Source: an uncultured Parabacteroides sp.
Lineage (GTDB): Bacteria > Bacteroidota > Bacteroidia > Bacteroidales > Tannerellaceae
Length of the DNA: 64,000 bases
Direction of reading: 5' to 3'
NCBI RefSeq assembly: GCF_905196875.1
Contig: NZ_CAJJWO010000019.1
Span: forward strand, 1 to 64,000
The notes beneath the pieces were generated by a model that was not told where the DNA came from, ran no database searches, and saw nothing but the letters and a program-made list of their open reading frames with translations. This document shows positions 60,853 to 64,000 of the stretch, piece by piece. Each line of letters opens with the position of its first letter. Positions within the stretch are counted from its first letter, which is position 1. Position numbers and translations under genes: made by a program.

Positions 60853-61653
60853 ATGATAGTTCTGGAAGAAATAAAAGATAAAAGTGTTGAAAAGTATAAC
60901 ATTCCCATGCTTGAAAAAAGCTTCGAGCTCCTGGAGTTGTTGGTCAATTACCCCAGTGGTTTAACTATGCAGGAGATGGTCAACCTATTGGATACACCTA
61001 AAACAACCATATATAGACTGCTCAATTCTTTATCCAATATGGGATATTTGACGAAAGACATCGATACCCAACGTTTCTCCTTATCCAAAAGATTTCTCAA
61101 GCTGGGTCTGGCGGCTCTGGGCGAGTCGAATATCGTAGAACAGTCGCTTGCCCCTATGCGTGCCCTGCGTGACACGATAAAAGAAAGTATTATGCTGGGA
61201 GTATTCATGGAGAATCGGGTTGTATTACTGGAACAGGTATTGGGATCGCATAACTTCACTTTTCTTCTGCGTCCGGGGACAAGTTTCTGCCTGCATGCCT
61301 CGGCTCCTGGTAAGATATTTACCACTTACCTTCCGGAAGAAGAACGGGAAAAGGCGATACAAAGTATTCAATATACGGTCTTCAACAAACATACGATTGC
61401 CGACGAGAAACAGTTGAGGAAAGAAATGACACATATAAAAAAGGTTGGATATGCAGTAGACCTGGAAGAAGAAATGGCGGGTGTTCATTGTATCGCAACA
61501 CCTATCTTCAACCAATTCGGAACTATTGCTGCTACGATATGGACTTCCGGCCCGTCCGGCAGGTTGTCAAAAGATAAATTCCCGGAGATTTCGAAAGAAC
61601 TGATCCGGACTGCTCATACGATATCCGCTAACCTGGGATATATTCCTGAATAA
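60853..61653 (+). CDS. IclR-family transcriptional regulator
   Basis: 266 residues. The winged HTH is N-terminal (about 19-75, LLVNYPSGLTMQEMVNLLDT then PKTTIYRLLNSLSNMGYL) and the IclR effector domain fills the rest (LGLAALGESNIVEQ, LHASAPGKIF, GVHCIATPIFNQFGTIAATI). These proteins are usually repressors that sense small metabolites. It stands 26 bases before a secreted di-haem protein gene on the same strand, so the two are probably co-transcribed and the latter is a likely target. Twin repeats over its promoter suggest autoregulation. Confidence 0.93.
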   Translation: MIVLEEIKDKSVEKYNIPMLEKSFELLELLVNYPSGLTMQEMVNLLDTPKTTIYRLLNSLSNMGYLTKDIDTQRFSLSKRFLKLGLAALGESNIVEQSLAPMRALRDTIKESIMLGVFMENRVVLLEQVLGSHNFTFLLRPGTSFCLHASAPGKIFTTYLPEEEREKAIQSIQYTVFNKHTIADEKQLRKEMTHIKKVGYAVDLEEEMAGVHCIATPIFNQFGTIAATIWTSGPSGRLSKDKFPEISKELIRTAHTISANLGYIPE

Positions 61654-61679
61654 ATCGTCACTCTTTAAATAACCATATC

Positions 61680-64000
61680 ATGAGAAACTACAACCAATTA
61701 ATTATTCTTCTGGCCTTCATTTGCGGAGGAAGCATGTTGCTTTCCGCCGAACAGATGGCCCCAAAAAGAATTACACTGACCCCAAAAGCAAAAGAGCAAC
61801 TGACCGGCAAGCAAATACTTTATGTAGAGCGGGAACAGTATGCACCGGATCACCACAACACGGCCACTATGTTCCAAAAAGGAGAGATCAACGAGAGCAG
61901 TTTCTTTCCGGGAGGAGCGATGCGTATCTATGATGTCGACAGCGGGAATATCACGACACTGATAGAATTGAAAGATGGTGTGGTCCGCGATCCGGAGTTA
62001 TCTTTCGACGGGAAAAAGATCATCTTCTCCATGCGGAAGAACAAAGATGACTTTTATCATATCTATGAAATGAATGTAGACGGAAGCGGCATGAAACAGC
62101 TCACTTTTGCAGAAGGTATTTCCGATATCGATCCGCTTTACCTACCGGATGGAGGAATCATATTCAGTTCTACCCGCCAACCGAAATACTGTATGTGCAA
62201 CCGCCATATTATGTGTAACCTCTACCGGATGGAAGCCGACGGCGCCAACATCACACAGATCGGTGTCAGTACATTATTCGAAGGTCACTCTTCTCTATTG
62301 AGCGACGGAAGAATATTGTACGACCGCTGGGAATATGTAGACCGCAACTTCGGCGACGCCCAGGGATTATGGACGGTAAACCCCGACGGCACCAAACATT
62401 CCATCTATTACGGCAACAACACCCAATCGCCCGGCGGAGTAATCGATGCCCGGCAAATCCCCGGAACCGACCAGGTGATCTGCATCTTCGGTTCCTGCCA
62501 CGACCGCCCCTGGGGTGCACTGGCTATTATCGATCGCAAAAAGGGAGTGGACGGCGTAGAACCAGTCCTGCAAATATGGCCGGAAGAAAGCCTGAAGTTG
62601 GTGGATAAAGGCGACCTGGACTCTTTCAAATGGATCGAATACTTCTTCGAAGACCCTTATCCACTCAATGAGAACTTCTTCCTGACCTCACGCACGATCT
62701 GGGCAAAGCCCGGCGGATGGATGCATCTGGACTCTAAATCGGGTATCTATCTGGTTGGCCGAGACGGTACACAGGAGCTTATCCTTGAAGGCAACCAGAG
62801 CCTCTTCGATCCGATGATCATCGAGCCGCGTCCCAAACCGCACGCCATTCCTTCGAACAGGAATTATACAGACAAGAAAGGAACCTTCTATGTGCAGAAC
62901 GTTTATCAAGGTACACACATGAAAGGCATAGAGCCCGGTACCGCAAAATATCTGAGAATCATCGAATCACCGGAGAAAAGAACCTGGACACAAAGTGGCT
63001 GGGGCGGACAAGGCGAGCAAGCTCCTGCTGTAAACTGGCATAGCTTCGAGAACAAGCGGATACTGGGCGAAGTCCCCGTAGAAGCCGACGGTTCCGCCAA
63101 CTTCGAAGTTCCTTCCGGCACGTTCGTTTACTTCCAGTTGCTGGACAAAGACAAGAAGATGATCCAGTCCATGCGAAGCGGTACAATGCTTATGCCGGGT
63201 GAGGTGAACGGCTGTATCGGCTGCCACGAAGACCGCCTGAGCATACCGAGCAACATGGGACCGACCCCGTTGGCCCTGAAGAAAGCGCCGGTCAAATTGA
63301 GCGGCTGGATGGGTAAAGCCCCAAAGAACTTCTCGTTCATGGAACAGGTACAACCCATCCTGGATAAAAGTTGCGTCCGTTGTCACGACTTCGATCCGAA
63401 GAACCGCGACAAGCTCGTACTGGCAAAAGACAAGAACCCATTCTTTAATGCTGCTTACGTAAACTTGTACGTCAAGAAAGAAATTACGTTGGTAGGTGGC
63501 GGCCCGGCCCCGATACAGGAACCTTACACCTGGGGATCGCATGCCAGCAAACTGACCAAAGTGATCGACGGCGACCATCACGGTGTAAAGCTATCGACCA
63601 AAGACAAGGAGATCCTTTATACCTGGATGGACCTGAACGGCGTTTACTACCCGGTTTATGAGTCGGCATTCGACTCGACACTGGCGGGACGAAGTCCGCT
63701 CTATAATCAGGAAATAGAAGAACTGAAACAACTGACCAATGTAAACATATGGGATCTGAACCACCACGGACGAAAACTGACCGCGCAAATATCCTTCGAC
63801 CGTCCGGAAGCCAGCCCTTGCCTGGATGGCATACGGAACGATAAACAAAAGTATTCCCGTGCTGTCGAGATCATCCGGACCGGACAGAAGCGCCTGAAAG
63901 CTACGCCGCGTGGCGATATCGAAAAAGACCTTGTTCCCTGCGAGCGGCATAAGGCGCAACTCCGCAAATATGCCGAAAGGCTTAAGATAGAACAGCAGAA
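61680..64000 (+). CDS. Secreted di-haem, hydrazine-synthase-alpha-like protein (3' end outside window)
   Basis: The frame is open from the ATG at 61680 to the window edge (773 codons). It starts with a signal peptide (LAFICGGSMLLSAEQ). Residues about 65-330 form a TolB/PD40-type beta-propeller (DPELSFDGKKIIFSMRKNKD, FSSTRQPKYCMC). Then follows a middle domain like that of hydrazine synthase alpha, and two c-type haem sites, CIGCH (512-516) and CVRCH (565-569). A Cys-rich CMCNRHIMC lies at about 179-187 and could bind metal. Real hydrazine synthase activity is very unlikely in a gut Bacteroidales; related proteins in this phylum are of unknown function. It needs cytochrome c maturation, not seen in this window. 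Confidence 0.8.
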   Translation, partial: MRNYNQLIILLAFICGGSMLLSAEQMAPKRITLTPKAKEQLTGKQILYVEREQYAPDHHNTATMFQKGEINESSFFPGGAMRIYDVDSGNITTLIELKDGVVRDPELSFDGKKIIFSMRKNKDDFYHIYEMNVDGSGMKQLTFAEGISDIDPLYLPDGGIIFSSTRQPKYCMCNRHIMCNLYRMEADGANITQIGVSTLFEGHSSLLSDGRILYDRWEYVDRNFGDAQGLWTVNPDGTKHSIYYGNNTQSPGGVIDARQIPGTDQVICIFGSCHDRPWGALAIIDRKKGVDGVEPVLQIWPEESLKLVDKGDLDSFKWIEYFFEDPYPLNENFFLTSRTIWAKPGGWMHLDSKSGIYLVGRDGTQELILEGNQSLFDPMIIEPRPKPHAIPSNRNYTDKKGTFYVQNVYQGTHMKGIEPGTAKYLRIIESPEKRTWTQSGWGGQGEQAPAVNWHSFENKRILGEVPVEADGSANFEVPSGTFVYFQLLDKDKKMIQSMRSGTMLMPGEVNGCIGCHEDRLSIPSNMGPTPLALKKAPVKLSGWMGKAPKNFSFMEQVQPILDKSCVRCHDFDPKNRDKLVLAKDKNPFFNAAYVNLYVKKEITLVGGGPAPIQEPYTWGSHASKLTKVIDGDHHGVKLSTKDKEILYTWMDLNGVYYPVYESAFDSTLAGRSPLYNQEIEELKQLTNVNIWDLNHHGRKLTAQISFDRPEASPCLDGIRNDKQKYSRAVEIIRTGQKRLKATPRGDIEKDLVPCERHKAQLRKYAERLKIEQQ

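Noticed and set aside
61680..64000. True hydrazine synthase (anammox)
   Set aside because: Similarity is to the domain plan only. The organism type and the absence of other anammox genes make this activity implausible.
1..64000. tRNA, rRNA or intact insertion sequences
   Set aside because: No gap holds a cloverleaf or rRNA segment, and no transposase frame is present.

Overview
This window comes from a gut-type Bacteroidales chromosome. Parabacteroides is my best guess, from gene content and protein style only. The supports are: Bacteroidetes-type promoters (TTTG, about 19 nt, TAnnTTTG), no consistent Shine-Dalgarno sequences, an atp operon ordered D-C-I-B-E-F-H-A-G, a hybrid two-component system, type V (FimA/Mfa) fimbriae, a BtuB/BtuG cobalamin uptake locus and a Na+-translocating decarboxylase. 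I found no tRNA, rRNA, CRISPR array or intact insertion sequence. Nearly all of the window is coding.

Layout. 1-5.2 kb: the 3' end of carB, a membrane-spanning propeller/HTH one-component regulator, and a Tat-leader sulfide:quinone oxidoreductase. 5.2-5.75 kb: a gene-free patch with a gene remnant, a 22-bp-period repeat array inside an inverted repeat, and overlapping hairpins. 5.75-12.2 kb: a cobalamin locus in which two divergent cobalamin riboswitches control btuB-btuG-btuF (minus) and a ThrE-type exporter (plus). 12.4-19.6 kb: the complete F-type ATP synthase operon. 19.8-22.7 kb: anaerobic ribonucleotide reductase nrdD and nrdG. 22.8-29.7 kb: an AraC regulator divergent from a three-gene RND efflux pump. 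29.7-33.3 kb: arginase and ornithine aminotransferase, then an MFS nucleoside-type permease. 33.5-37.5 kb: a 1.3-kilo-residue hybrid two-component sensor/regulator. 37.5-45.6 kb: a visibly AT-richer four-gene fimbrial operon (minus). 45.9-51.1 kb: a PASTA - rluD - ddl - acyltransferase operon, rpmH and a TPR protein. 51.7-55.1 kb: oadG-oadA-oadB. 55.3-58.4 kb: a DUF349 protein and an ATP-grasp-like protein of unknown role. 58.5-60.7 kb: an outer-membrane barrel, a decayed YafQ-type toxin-antitoxin pair, and an ECF sigma factor with a four-helix membrane partner. 60.85-64 kb: an IclR regulator and the start of a di-haem, hydrazine-synthase-alpha-like secreted protein that runs off the window.

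How the parts fit. The energy genes describe an anaerobe with mixed ion currency: a Na+-pumping decarboxylase, an ATP synthase whose c subunit looks H+-type, an oxygen-sensitive glycyl-radical nucleotide reductase, and a sulfide-oxidising quinone reductase. Cobalamin capture is built as a surface lipoprotein plus TonB receptor plus periplasmic binding protein, all under riboswitch control.

Most unusual observations. (1) Three intergenic arrays (5460, 22034, 51272) have unrelated sequence but the same exact 22-bp period and 3-4 units; at least two consist of short dyads. A looser 21/22-bp series lies upstream of the hybrid sensor. (2) A threonine/serine-exporter-family gene sits under a cobalamin riboswitch. 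(3) The fimbrial anchor ends in 24 Pro-X dipeptides and a strand copied from the major fimbrillin. (4) An IclR gene has twin operator-like repeats over its own promoter and lies next to a secreted di-haem protein.
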